Positions 1 through 4,910 of a stretch of 7,668 nt of DNA are shown piece after piece. How positions within the stretch are numbered: the stretch's first letter is position 1; the number at the start of each line of letters is the position of its first letter. The notes beneath the pieces were generated by a model, which worked only from the letters and a program-made list of their open reading frames with translations, did no database searches and was not told the origin of the DNA. Source of the DNA: Deltaproteobacteria bacterium ADurb.Bin026. GTDB lineage: Bacteria > Desulfobacterota > Syntrophorhabdia > Syntrophorhabdales > Syntrophorhabdaceae. The position numbers and the translations under genes were made by a program. The stretch lies in the NCBI GenBank assembly GCA_002071245.1, contig MWEV01000246.1:1-7668 (forward strand), read 5' to 3'.

Positions 1-11
1 CGAGACAAATT

Positions 12-18
12 ACCTCCT
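12..18 (-). promoter_or_regulatory. Ribosome-binding site of a next gene off the left edge
   Basis: On the minus strand this reads AGGAGGT, a near-perfect Shine-Dalgarno sequence, about 105 bases past the end of the Mrp fusion gene. A TTG lies at 8-6, three bases after the site, and an ATG could also lie just outside the window. A strong site here with no gene inside the window suggests that a further gene of the same operon starts at or beyond the left edge. The start codon itself is not certain. Confidence 0.5.
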
Positions 19-121
19 GTAAAAGACATATTTCGTAAAGTTTATCTTCTCATAAGACATTCTATCTTTGAATATACAAAAAATTCAATCTATTTGAAAA
101 AATTTACCGCTAATATCTTTA

Positions 122-1387
122 TCAATGATCGCATGTATTTGCGCCAGTTTCAAGTGTTCCTTTCAGGTATTGTATTACAGCCTCCCTTGGGTCTTCGTTC
201 TGTGCACCTGTAATTACCTTGATACCCTGCTGCGCGAACAATTGCTGGGCACGACTGCCCATACCGCCTGCAATTACGCAGTCAACGCCCTGTTGTGCAA
301 GCCATGGAGGTAAAAGTCCTGGTTCGTGCGGGGGAGGTGTTACATATGTCTCATTTGTAATTGTGCCTTCTTTATTGGCGTCAATGAGCGCGAATGCCTC
401 ACAATGGCCAAAATGGGCGCAAAGCTTTCCCTGATATGTTGGTACGGCAAATTTCATGATGTCCTCCTTTTTTGATGCCTTGTCTGGTAGAGAAATATCT
501 TCCCCGTTCTTTTTATCCTTTGAAGAAGGTACCACATGTATTTCATTTTCAACGTCGGTTTTATGTGGGGTCTGTTCATTTTTCTTGAAATGTACAATAT
601 GTTCGACTATCTCATCGAATTTTTGAGCGGTCTTCGTCTTTGAATAAAAATACATGTAAGGCCGTTCTTCGTCACCGCTTTTAACGATGTCAGGGTCAAT
701 CGGGATACGGCCAAGAAATGGTACATTGTAGTCCTTTGCCAGTTTTTCGCCGCCACCGGTAGAGAATATATCTACTTCCTTACCACATTCTGGACATACA
801 AAACCACTCATGTTTTCAATAATCCCTGCGATAGGGAGTTTAAGCTGTTGGCAGAATGTAATACATTTTTCAACATCGATCGTCGCCATCTGCTGTGGGG
901 TTGTAACAATGATTGCACTGCCCTTTTCGCCCAAAAGTTGTGCAATGGAGAGCGATTCGTCACCTGTTCCAGGAGGGCAGTCGACTACAAGCGCATCCAA
1001 ATCTCCCCAGGCAACGTTTTGCAGAAATTGACGAATCACGTTCGCCTTCATCGGTCCTCTCCAGATAACAGCCTGTTCATTACCGCTGAGAAGTAACCCC
1101 ATTGAGACGACTTTAATCTGACCGTGGAGTTCAATAGGTATGATTTCCTCACCCGATACACCTACTCGCATTCCTGATAGCCCAAGCAATTTAGGTATGC
1201 TTGGTCCGTGGATATCAACATCGAGAATGCCAACCCTTAATCCACGGAAAAAAAGACTCAATGCAAGATTAGCCGCAACAGTACTTTTGCCTACTCCGCC
1301 TTTTCCGGAAAGGACGATAAATGCAGTACCGATCTTTTCAAGTCTCTTTTTTAGGGTTAATTCATCAATTGGTTCTTCACAACTCAT
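122..1387 (-). CDS. mrp: Mrp/NBP35-type Fe-S carrier ATPase fused to a C-terminal NifX/ORP-type domain (MrpORP-like)
   Basis: 421 residues. Residues 1-265 are a cytoplasmic Mrp/NBP35 (ApbC) P-loop ATPase, a family that binds Fe-S clusters and hands them to apoproteins. The deviant Walker A SGKGGVGKST is at 27-36, the DCPPGTGDE motif at 136-144, and CPEC at 198-201 is the CxxC pair expected to bridge a [4Fe-4S] cluster between two subunits. A charged, low-complexity linker (about 266-310) leads to a NifX / dinitrogenase FeMo-cofactor-binding domain (311-421) with the family's opening MKFAVPT, an AHFGH motif and an AGGMGSRA loop. This order matches the MrpORP proteins of Desulfovibrio orp clusters. 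The start overlaps the previous gene's stop by 4 bases (ATGA) and has GGAGG five bases upstream. An internal AGGAGG precedes Met311, so the NifX part may also be made alone. Domain calls are firm; the client protein is unknown. Confidence 0.93.
   Translation of the reverse strand: MSCEEPIDELTLKKRLEKIGTAFIVLSGKGGVGKSTVAANLALSLFFRGLRVGILDVDIHGPSIPKLLGLSGMRVGVSGEEIIPIELHGQIKVVSMGLLLSGNEQAVIWRGPMKANVIRQFLQNVAWGDLDALVVDCPPGTGDESLSIAQLLGEKGSAIIVTTPQQMATIDVEKCITFCQQLKLPIAGIIENMSGFVCPECGKEVDIFSTGGGEKLAKDYNVPFLGRIPIDPDIVKSGDEERPYMYFYSKTKTAQKFDEIVEHIVHFKKNEQTPHKTDVENEIHVVPSSKDKKNGEDISLPDKASKKEDIMKFAVPTYQGKLCAHFGHCEAFALIDANKEGTITNETYVTPPPHEPGLLPPWLAQQGVDCVIAGGMGSRAQQLFAQQGIKVITGAQNEDPREAVIQYLKGTLETGANTCDH
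463..468 (-). promoter_or_regulatory. Internal ribosome-binding site before the NifX domain of the Mrp fusion
   Basis: On the minus strand AGGAGG, preceded by a run of A, is followed by ACATC and then the ATG of Met311 (457-455). That spacing of 5 bases is good. The ATG is the natural first codon of a NifX-family domain (MKFAVPT). It could start a free 111-residue NifX-domain protein, ending at 122, from the same mRNA as the fusion. The sequence is clear; its use by ribosomes is inferred. Confidence 0.55.
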
Positions 1388-2268
1388 ACTTCCTCCAAAA
1401 TGTTTAGTATTTTTTTATAGATTGACTTTATTGCCAAACTTGCTTTGCAGTCAGGGGCAAAATCGAGGATTGTCATTCCTTCTTTCTGCGCCTTAGTAAA
1501 GGATGTTTCGTATGGAATCTCTCCAATAAAGGCGAGATCGTTTTCATTACAATATTGTTTAATTTCCTCTGTGTACAACGGATTGATATCACTTTTATTT
1601 AAAACAACTGCGGTTTTAATCTGAAAATGCCGTGCAAGTTCAACGATGCGCTTCAGATCATGGATGCCTGATGGGGTTGGTTCTGTTACGACTATAGCAA
1701 GGTGGGTGCCTGTAATAGACGAAATAACCGGACAGCCGATACCAGGAGGACCATCAATGAGAATAAAACCTGCACCGACTTTCATAGCTTCTTCGCGTGC
1801 TTCGTTTCTAACTGCTGCAACAAGTTTTCCAGAGTTATCTTCACCAGGAAGCAATTCTGCATAGACAAAACGTCCATTTTTGGATGTGTTACAGATAAAA
1901 TAATGTCCTGCGAGTTGAGTAGAAAAATCTATTGCCGTTGATGGACACAAAAAATAACAGGCTCCGCACCCTTCACAGGAAAAAGAATCGATTACAAAAT
2001 CTTCGGATATTGCATCGAAACGACATACATCTCTGCAAACACCGCACTTTGTGCAACGATTCGGGTCAATATTTGCCTTCTTGCCCCCTGTAAATTCTTT
2101 TGTCTCAAGTATTTGTTCTGGTTTAAGGATTAAATGGAGGTTGGCGGCATCTACATCACAATCTGCGATTATCTTATCCTTGAATAGAGTGGAAAGCGCA
2201 CCCGCTAAAGAGGTTTTTCCTGTGCCGCCCTTGCCGCTTATAATTACCATTTCTTTTATGTGTGCCAT
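1384..2268 (-). CDS. MinD/ParA-type P-loop ATPase with two inserted [4Fe-4S] clusters (second of the pair)
   Basis: 294 residues from the ATG at 2268. A longer open frame reaches 2319, but that would overlap the previous gene by about 50 bases. The ATG at 2268 sits one base after that gene's TAA, with AGGTGG four bases upstream, and places the Walker A normally near the N terminus. Walker A GKGGTGKTS is at 12-20. A ferredoxin insert has C72-C75-C78-C82 and C98-C101-C104-C108, each CxxCxxCxxxC, for two [4Fe-4S] clusters. DGPPGIGCP is at 172-180 and EPTP at 196-199. Two-cluster MinD relatives of this kind occur in pairs in orp clusters and near NifX-like proteins in many anaerobes. They are thought to couple ATP hydrolysis to metal-cluster or electron handling, but their reaction is not established. 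It overlaps the next gene by 4 bases, so translation is probably coupled. Confidence 0.92.
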   Translation of the reverse strand: MAHIKEMVIISGKGGTGKTSLAGALSTLFKDKIIADCDVDAANLHLILKPEQILETKEFTGGKKANIDPNRCTKCGVCRDVCRFDAISEDFVIDSFSCEGCGACYFLCPSTAIDFSTQLAGHYFICNTSKNGRFVYAELLPGEDNSGKLVAAVRNEAREEAMKVGAGFILIDGPPGIGCPVISSITGTHLAIVVTEPTPSGIHDLKRIVELARHFQIKTAVVLNKSDINPLYTEEIKQYCNENDLAFIGEIPYETSFTKAQKEGMTILDFAPDCKASLAIKSIYKKILNILEEV

Positions 2269-2269
2269 C

Positions 2270-3136
2270 TTACCACCTGCCTTTTGATGTATCAAGCAAT
2301 TTTTCAATATTGACAGCAAGTTCTTTAAACTTTTCTGTATAGCTTGGAATGGTTTTCAAGATGATATTTCCTGTAGAATAATGTTTTGCGATCTCCAAAT
2401 CTTCCGGCAGCACCATAAGTACAGGCAGCTTGTTTTCGAAAAGATATGTTTCAAGAAGTGGAAATTTACCGTTATCTCTGTTGATAACAATGCCGATAGG
2501 TTTTTTCAAATTTTTGGCTACTGAGACAGCTATTTGAAGGTCGTGTAGCCCGAAAGGGGTTGGCTCTGTCACTATGACAACAACATCCGCATCTGAAATC
2601 GTTTTAACTACAGGACATGAGGTGCCTGGAGGCGCATCGATTATACGTATATAATCTCTTTTATACTGGTGTTTCACCTCCTGTATAAGAGGTACTGCCA
2701 TCGGTTCTCCGACATTCAGAATTCCGTGAACAAAATCAATGTCCTGAATTGCAATGCCTTTTTCAATCCGACCAATCTCTCGTTTTCCTTCGCTTATTGC
2801 CTTTTCCGGACAAATGTGGACACATAATCCACAGCCGTGGCATAATTCAGGAAAAACAAGTACATCCGACGGCAGCGTAGCAAGTGCATTAAACTGACAT
2901 TTATCGCTACACATGCCGCATCGGGTGCACTTAACGTTGTCAATTAGAGGAACCATTATCTCTGAAGTGGTTTTGTCAAGAATATCGGGTTTTAAGAATA
3001 TATGTCCATTAGGCTCTTCCACATCACAATCCAGATACTGTATCTTTTGTTTTGAAAGTGCGAGAAGATAAGCCAAGTTTACCGATATCGTGGTCTTGCC
3101 TGTACCACCCTTACCGCTTGCAAAGGCTATGTTCAT
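2270..3136 (-). CDS. MinD/ParA-type P-loop ATPase with two inserted [4Fe-4S] clusters (first of the pair)
   Basis: 288 residues from the ATG at 3136. The open frame extends up to 3253, but that part overlaps the 77-residue gene by about 100 bases. ATGs at 3145 and 3136 both lie after that gene's stop (3151). AAAGGA (minus strand) is 10 bases before the 3136 ATG and only 1 base before the other. Starting at 3136 gives the family-typical MNIAFASGKGG. Walker A GKGGTGKTT is at 8-16. C70-C73-C76-C80 and C99-C102-C105-C109 each form a [4Fe-4S] motif. DAPPGTSCP is at 167-175 and EPTP at 191-194. It is a diverged paralogue of the following gene, with the same domain order and motif spacing. The two probably form a heterodimer or act in sequence, as inferred for the paired ATPases of orp clusters. 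No catalytic motif appears to be missing. Confidence 0.9.
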   Translation of the reverse strand: MNIAFASGKGGTGKTTISVNLAYLLALSKQKIQYLDCDVEEPNGHIFLKPDILDKTTSEIMVPLIDNVKCTRCGMCSDKCQFNALATLPSDVLVFPELCHGCGLCVHICPEKAISEGKREIGRIEKGIAIQDIDFVHGILNVGEPMAVPLIQEVKHQYKRDYIRIIDAPPGTSCPVVKTISDADVVVIVTEPTPFGLHDLQIAVSVAKNLKKPIGIVINRDNGKFPLLETYLFENKLPVLMVLPEDLEIAKHYSTGNIILKTIPSYTEKFKELAVNIEKLLDTSKGRW

Positions 3137-3150
3137 ATCTGTCATATCCT

Positions 3151-3384
3151 TTATAACCTCGTCATGGGTGTATTGCATTTTGGACATTTTTGTTCGTAGC
3201 AAGGTATCCCGCGTTGATGAGGTGTCTTTTCTCCGCACTGAGGACATACGCACTCACCTGCTGGCCCAAGTCCTTTTCCTCCCATCCTGCCCCTTCCAGA
3301 TTTACCGTCTGCGCCACGACCCATTCCCTTGTTGCCTGTCATTGGTCCATTCCCTGTTGGTCCTGTTCCATCTCTTCTTGGCAT
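3151..3384 (-). CDS. Small Gly-rich, Cys-rich zinc-ribbon-like protein
   Basis: 77 residues with a strong TAAGGAGGT seven bases before the ATG, 45 bases after the DUF134 fusion gene and directly upstream of the ATPase pair. Residues 1-43 are Gly-, Arg- and Met-rich, with a GTGP/GPMTG pattern at the start that resembles short proteins often annotated next to NifX-like genes in anaerobes (DUF5320-like). The C-terminal half has C45, C47, C50, C62, C67 and C70, including CPQC (47-50) and CPKC (67-70): a four-cysteine knuckle pair suited to Zn or an Fe-S cluster. There is no membrane segment or signal peptide. Its position suggests a small partner of the cluster-handling proteins, but the function is unknown. 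Coding is well supported by the ribosome-binding site, the spacing and the patterned cysteines. Confidence 0.85.
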   Translation of the reverse strand: MPRRDGTGPTGNGPMTGNKGMGRGADGKSGRGRMGGKGLGPAGECVCPQCGEKTPHQRGIPCYEQKCPKCNTPMTRL

Positions 3385-3391
3385 AATTATT

Positions 3392-3400
3392 ACCTCCTTA
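3392..3400 (-). promoter_or_regulatory. Strong ribosome-binding site of the 77-residue gene
   Basis: On the minus strand this reads TAAGGAGGT, complementary to the 16S rRNA tail, seven bases before the ATG at 3384. It is the main reason to accept the small gene and it fixes its start. Confidence 0.8.
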
Positions 3401-3429
3401 ATTAACTCAATCGATAAATAGAGCTATTT

Positions 3430-4188
3430 TTACCAGTGACCGCTGACATCAGGGCCTGTAATTTTTACAAGTTTTCCTTGTTCATATGCTTGTATTGCCT
3501 GGTTTACGGTCATATTGGATGCGGTATACACATCGATACCAGCCGCCTGAAGCACGCGAAAGGCATTAGGTCCGAGATGCCCACTGATTACAGCGCCTAC
3601 GCCAGCTTTAACTACATTCTGTGCACTTTGTATGCCTGCCCCTTCCGGAGAACTCATGTTTTTTTCATTGTCAATGACTTCATGGCTTTTTGTGTCTATG
3701 TCATAGATAATGAGATTTCTACTTCTCCCGAAGCGTTCATCCACTGCCCCTTCGAGCGTTCCTTCAACACTTGTTATAGCGATTTTCATTGTGCCTCCTT
3801 GTTCTTTTGAACGTATATTTTCTTTATCAAAAACAGTTTTTTCTTTCCATCCATGCTTGCATATGTGACGCCAACCGCACGGTGGTATAAAGGTTTCATT
3901 AATATTAACGTTTCCACCTTCTATCCTGAGTGCCTTGCCGTTTATAATTGCATGAGCTATCTTTTCATGCGCAGACAAAAGGAGACGGTGAAAGGTCGGC
4001 TGGGATACATTCATCTGTTTTGCTGCTTCTTCCTGGGGTGTGCCGAGCAAATCTTTAAGTCTTATTGCCTCAAGTTCATCGTGTTGAAGTATAACTTCCT
4101 CTATCTCTGTCATCCTCATGCCTGCTGGCTTAAAATATGTTACATGAGGAAGAAATCCTATGTTACTTTTGCATCTCTTTCTTGGCAT
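3430..4188 (-). CDS. DUF134 helix-turn-helix protein fused to a NifX/ORP-type Mo-Fe cluster-binding domain
   Basis: 252 residues, first gene of the minus-strand operon; AAAGGA lies seven bases before the ATG. Residues 1-95 are a DUF134 domain: the FKPAGM and DELEAIRLKDLLG signatures (18-50) are followed by a sigma-like helix-turn-helix (about 49-75, PQEEAAKQMNVSQPTFHRLL). A short segment with C104 and C110 (PPCGWRHIC) may bind metal. After a polar linker, residues 134-252 form a NifX / FeMo-cofactor-binding domain with the opening MKIAIT, the DERFGRS motif (150-156) and the SGHLGPNAF loop (202-210). DUF134 is presumed to bind DNA. NifX-type domains bind Fe-S or Mo-containing clusters; in Desulfovibrio ORP the ligand is a Mo-Cu sulfide. 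The fusion could be a metal-cluster-sensing regulator of its own operon, which is an inference. A strong ribosome-binding site precedes Met134, so a free NifX-like protein is possible. Confidence 0.92.
   Translation of the reverse strand: MPRKRCKSNIGFLPHVTYFKPAGMRMTEIEEVILQHDELEAIRLKDLLGTPQEEAAKQMNVSQPTFHRLLLSAHEKIAHAIINGKALRIEGGNVNINETFIPPCGWRHICKHGWKEKTVFDKENIRSKEQGGTMKIAITSVEGTLEGAVDERFGRSRNLIIYDIDTKSHEVIDNEKNMSSPEGAGIQSAQNVVKAGVGAVISGHLGPNAFRVLQAAGIDVYTASNMTVNQAIQAYEQGKLVKITGPDVSGHW
3794..3800 (-). promoter_or_regulatory. Internal ribosome-binding site before the NifX domain of the DUF134 fusion
   Basis: On the minus strand AAGGAGG is followed by CACA and the ATG of Met134 (3789-3787), the natural first codon of the NifX-type domain. 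The 4-base spacing is slightly short but workable. It could start a separate 119-residue protein ending at 3430. It mirrors the internal site in the Mrp fusion gene. Function is inferred from sequence only. Confidence 0.55.
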
Positions 4189-4234
4189 TCAAAAATCCTT
4201 TATTGAATAATAACAATTTGTTGTACACATGATA

Positions 4235-4250
4235 ATGAATATATATTCAT
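4235..4250. promoter_or_regulatory. Perfect 16-bp palindrome over the -10 box (possible operator)
   Basis: ATGAATATATATTCAT is its own reverse complement, and two further base pairs match outside one mismatch on each side (4232-4233 with 4252-4253). It covers the -10 element of the minus-strand promoter, a classical position for a repressor site. The DUF134 helix-turn-helix protein encoded immediately downstream is the obvious candidate binder. AT-rich palindromes arise easily by chance, so confidence is moderate. Confidence 0.4.
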
Positions 4251-4266
4251 AATAAAGATTTGTCAA
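4238..4266 (-). promoter_or_regulatory. Sigma70-type promoter of the DUF134/MinD/Mrp operon
   Basis: On the minus strand, TTGACA (4266-4261) is followed by a 17-base spacer and TATATT (4243-4238). That is a perfect -35, a 5/6 -10 and ideal spacing. Transcription would start near 4231, leaving a leader of about 43 bases with AAAGGA before the ATG at 4188. No sigma54-type GG/GC pair is seen here, unlike the sigma54-dependent orp control described in Desulfovibrio. Confidence 0.75.
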
Positions 4267-4297
4267 GGTGAAGTTATTAAAAAAAGATTTGTCTCAA

Positions 4298-4314
4298 AAC
4301 CATATTAAATGGTT
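4298..4314. repeat. Short inverted repeat in the divergent intergenic region
   Basis: AACCAT and ATGGTT form 6-bp arms around a 5-base spacer. It lies about 32 bases upstream of the -35 box of the minus-strand promoter and about 90 bases upstream of the modE promoter, so it could be a regulator site for either side. It has no run of T and does not look like a terminator. Its role is unknown. Confidence 0.3.
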
Positions 4315-4452
4315 ATGGCATCTAAAAGAGTTTTGAAGGATTATGTCTGATTTTTTTATTGGATAGATAGAGATACAGTATCTTATGCGTGTTTGAATAA
4401 GTTGATTGACAAGGCAATATCTCTTGATTACAATGATCTTTTAGAAAATTAA
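4309..4452 (+). other. Short reading frame with one in-frame TGA, upstream of modE
   Basis: From the ATG at 4309 (a second ATG is at 4315) the frame reads 13 codons, meets TGA at 4348-4350, then continues for 33 stop-free codons to TAA at 4450-4452. That stop overlaps the modE ribosome-binding site. The part after TGA has a mixed, protein-like composition (FFYWIDRDTVSYACLNKLID near its start). There is no recognisable ribosome-binding site, the modE promoter lies inside it, and no family is recognised. It may be a decayed small gene, a selenocysteine small ORF, or chance. Chance or decay is most likely. Confidence 0.2.
4406..4434 (+). promoter_or_regulatory. Sigma70-type promoter of modE
   Basis: TTGACA (4406-4411), a 17-base spacer and TACAAT (4429-4434): a perfect -35 and a 5/6 -10. 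The start of transcription would fall near 4441, about 24 bases before the modE ATG, with the ribosome-binding site AAGGAG at 4451-4456. It lies about 140 bases from the divergent minus-strand promoter. Confidence 0.7.
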
Positions 4453-4464
4453 GGAGTTGAGCAA

Positions 4465-4791
4465 ATGAAGGTGGTCTATAAGATATGGTTTGAAAATGAG
4501 GGAAAGGCGTTTGGTGATGGCCCGTATCTTCTACTAAAAGGGATAGAAAAGACTGGTTCATTGCATCAGGCGGCTTTGGGAATGGAGATGTCCTATCAGA
4601 AGGCGTGGAATATAATTAATGCGTGCGAAAAGAGGCTCGGGTTCAATATAATAGAAAGAAGGGTGGGGGGCGCATCTGGTGGTGGCTCGAATCTTACAGA
4701 TTCAGGAAAGGTATTTATGAATAAATACGAACAGTTTAAAGAAGATATTCATATTGCAGTTGAAGAGATATATCGTAAACACTTCGGATAA
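4465..4791 (+). CDS. modE: Single-domain ModE-type winged-helix molybdate regulator
   Basis: 108 residues; AAGGAG lies eight bases before the ATG. The whole protein is a ModE N-terminal (LysR-type) DNA-binding domain. The opening KIWFENEGKAFGDGPYLLL, the helix-turn-helix around residues 28-52 (TGSLHQAALGMEMSYQKAW) and the wing region 61-82 (ERRVGGASGGGSNLTDSGK) are family hallmarks. E. coli ModE is about 260 residues and has C-terminal Mop/TOBE domains that bind molybdate. These are absent here, as in many short ModE proteins, so the molybdate signal must come from elsewhere or be sensed in another way. It sits 119 bases before modA, with an apparent ModE box between them, which supports control of modABC. 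Whether it represses or activates cannot be told from sequence. Confidence 0.88.
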   Translation: MKVVYKIWFENEGKAFGDGPYLLLKGIEKTGSLHQAALGMEMSYQKAWNIINACEKRLGFNIIERRVGGASGGGSNLTDSGKVFMNKYEQFKEDIHIAVEEIYRKHFG

Positions 4792-4846
4792 ATAATATTT
4801 TATTGCTATCGTTGTGGGTTGTATAAATTAAATGAGAAAAAAACAG

Positions 4847-4875
4847 TTTACATACGTTATATAACATGTTACATA
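4847..4875 (+). promoter_or_regulatory. Candidate promoter of modABC
   Basis: TTTACA (4847-4852) is followed by 17 bases and TACATA (4870-4875). The -35 is good (5/6), but the -10 is weak (3/6). The ModE-type inverted repeat covers the spacer and -10 region, where a bound regulator would block RNA polymerase. modABC may also be read through from modE, since no terminator is seen between them. TATAAA at 4822-4827 is an alternative -10, but it has no well-placed -35. Confidence 0.35.
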
Positions 4876-4878
4876 ACG
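4855..4878. promoter_or_regulatory. ModE-box-like operator upstream of modA
   Basis: This is a 24-bp inverted repeat centred on CATG, with half-sites CGTTATATAACA and TGTTACATAACG that match at 11 of 12 positions. The CGTTATAT half-site resembles the known ModE recognition pattern (CGNTATATA with its inverted partner). It lies 32 bases before the modA start and directly downstream of the modE gene. The symmetry is seen directly; binding by ModE is inferred from family knowledge and position. Confidence 0.7.
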
Positions 4879-4895
4879 AAAAACTTTAACAACGC

Positions 4896-4903
4896 AAAAA
4901 GGA
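4896..4903 (+). promoter_or_regulatory. Ribosome-binding site that supports the TTG start of modA
   Basis: AAAAAGGA ends seven bases before the TTG at 4911. The next in-frame ATG (4923) would be 19 bases away, too far for normal use, so the TTG start is preferred. Confidence 0.6.
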
Positions 4904-4910
4904 CTTTATT

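Noticed and set aside
68..88. Inverted repeat TTGAAT / ATTCAA downstream of the Mrp fusion as a terminator
   Set aside because: The stem is only 6 AT-rich base pairs with a 9-base loop, and no U run follows it on the minus strand.
1140..1496. 118-residue plus-strand open frame
   Set aside because: It is antisense to the Mrp and MinD ATPase genes and has no domain pattern; it is a shadow of the real coding frames.
2269..2319. N-terminal extension of the second ferredoxin-MinD ATPase
   Set aside because: It overlaps the end of the previous gene; the ATG at 2268 is one base after that gene's stop and has its own ribosome-binding site.
3137..3253. N-terminal extension of the first ferredoxin-MinD ATPase
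   Set aside because: It overlaps the well-supported 77-residue gene and precedes the family-typical N terminus; the start at 3136 is preferred.
3416..3429. AAATAG-AG-CTATTT hairpin after the DUF134 fusion stop as a terminator
   Set aside because: It has a weak AT stem, a 2-base loop and no U tract after it, and the next gene follows with a strong ribosome-binding site; read-through is expected.
3436..3810. 124-residue plus-strand open frame
   Set aside because: It is antisense to the NifX domain of the DUF134 fusion, with no family resemblance.
4371..4383. AGATAC-A-GTATCT palindrome as an operator
   Set aside because: It is very short, lies inside the TGA-interrupted frame and is not positioned on a promoter element; it is probably chance in AT-rich DNA.
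4792..4910. Molybdenum-cofactor riboswitch ahead of modA
   Set aside because: The 119-base gap contains the ModE-type inverted repeat and a short leader; there is no room for, or sign of, the multi-stem Moco motif.
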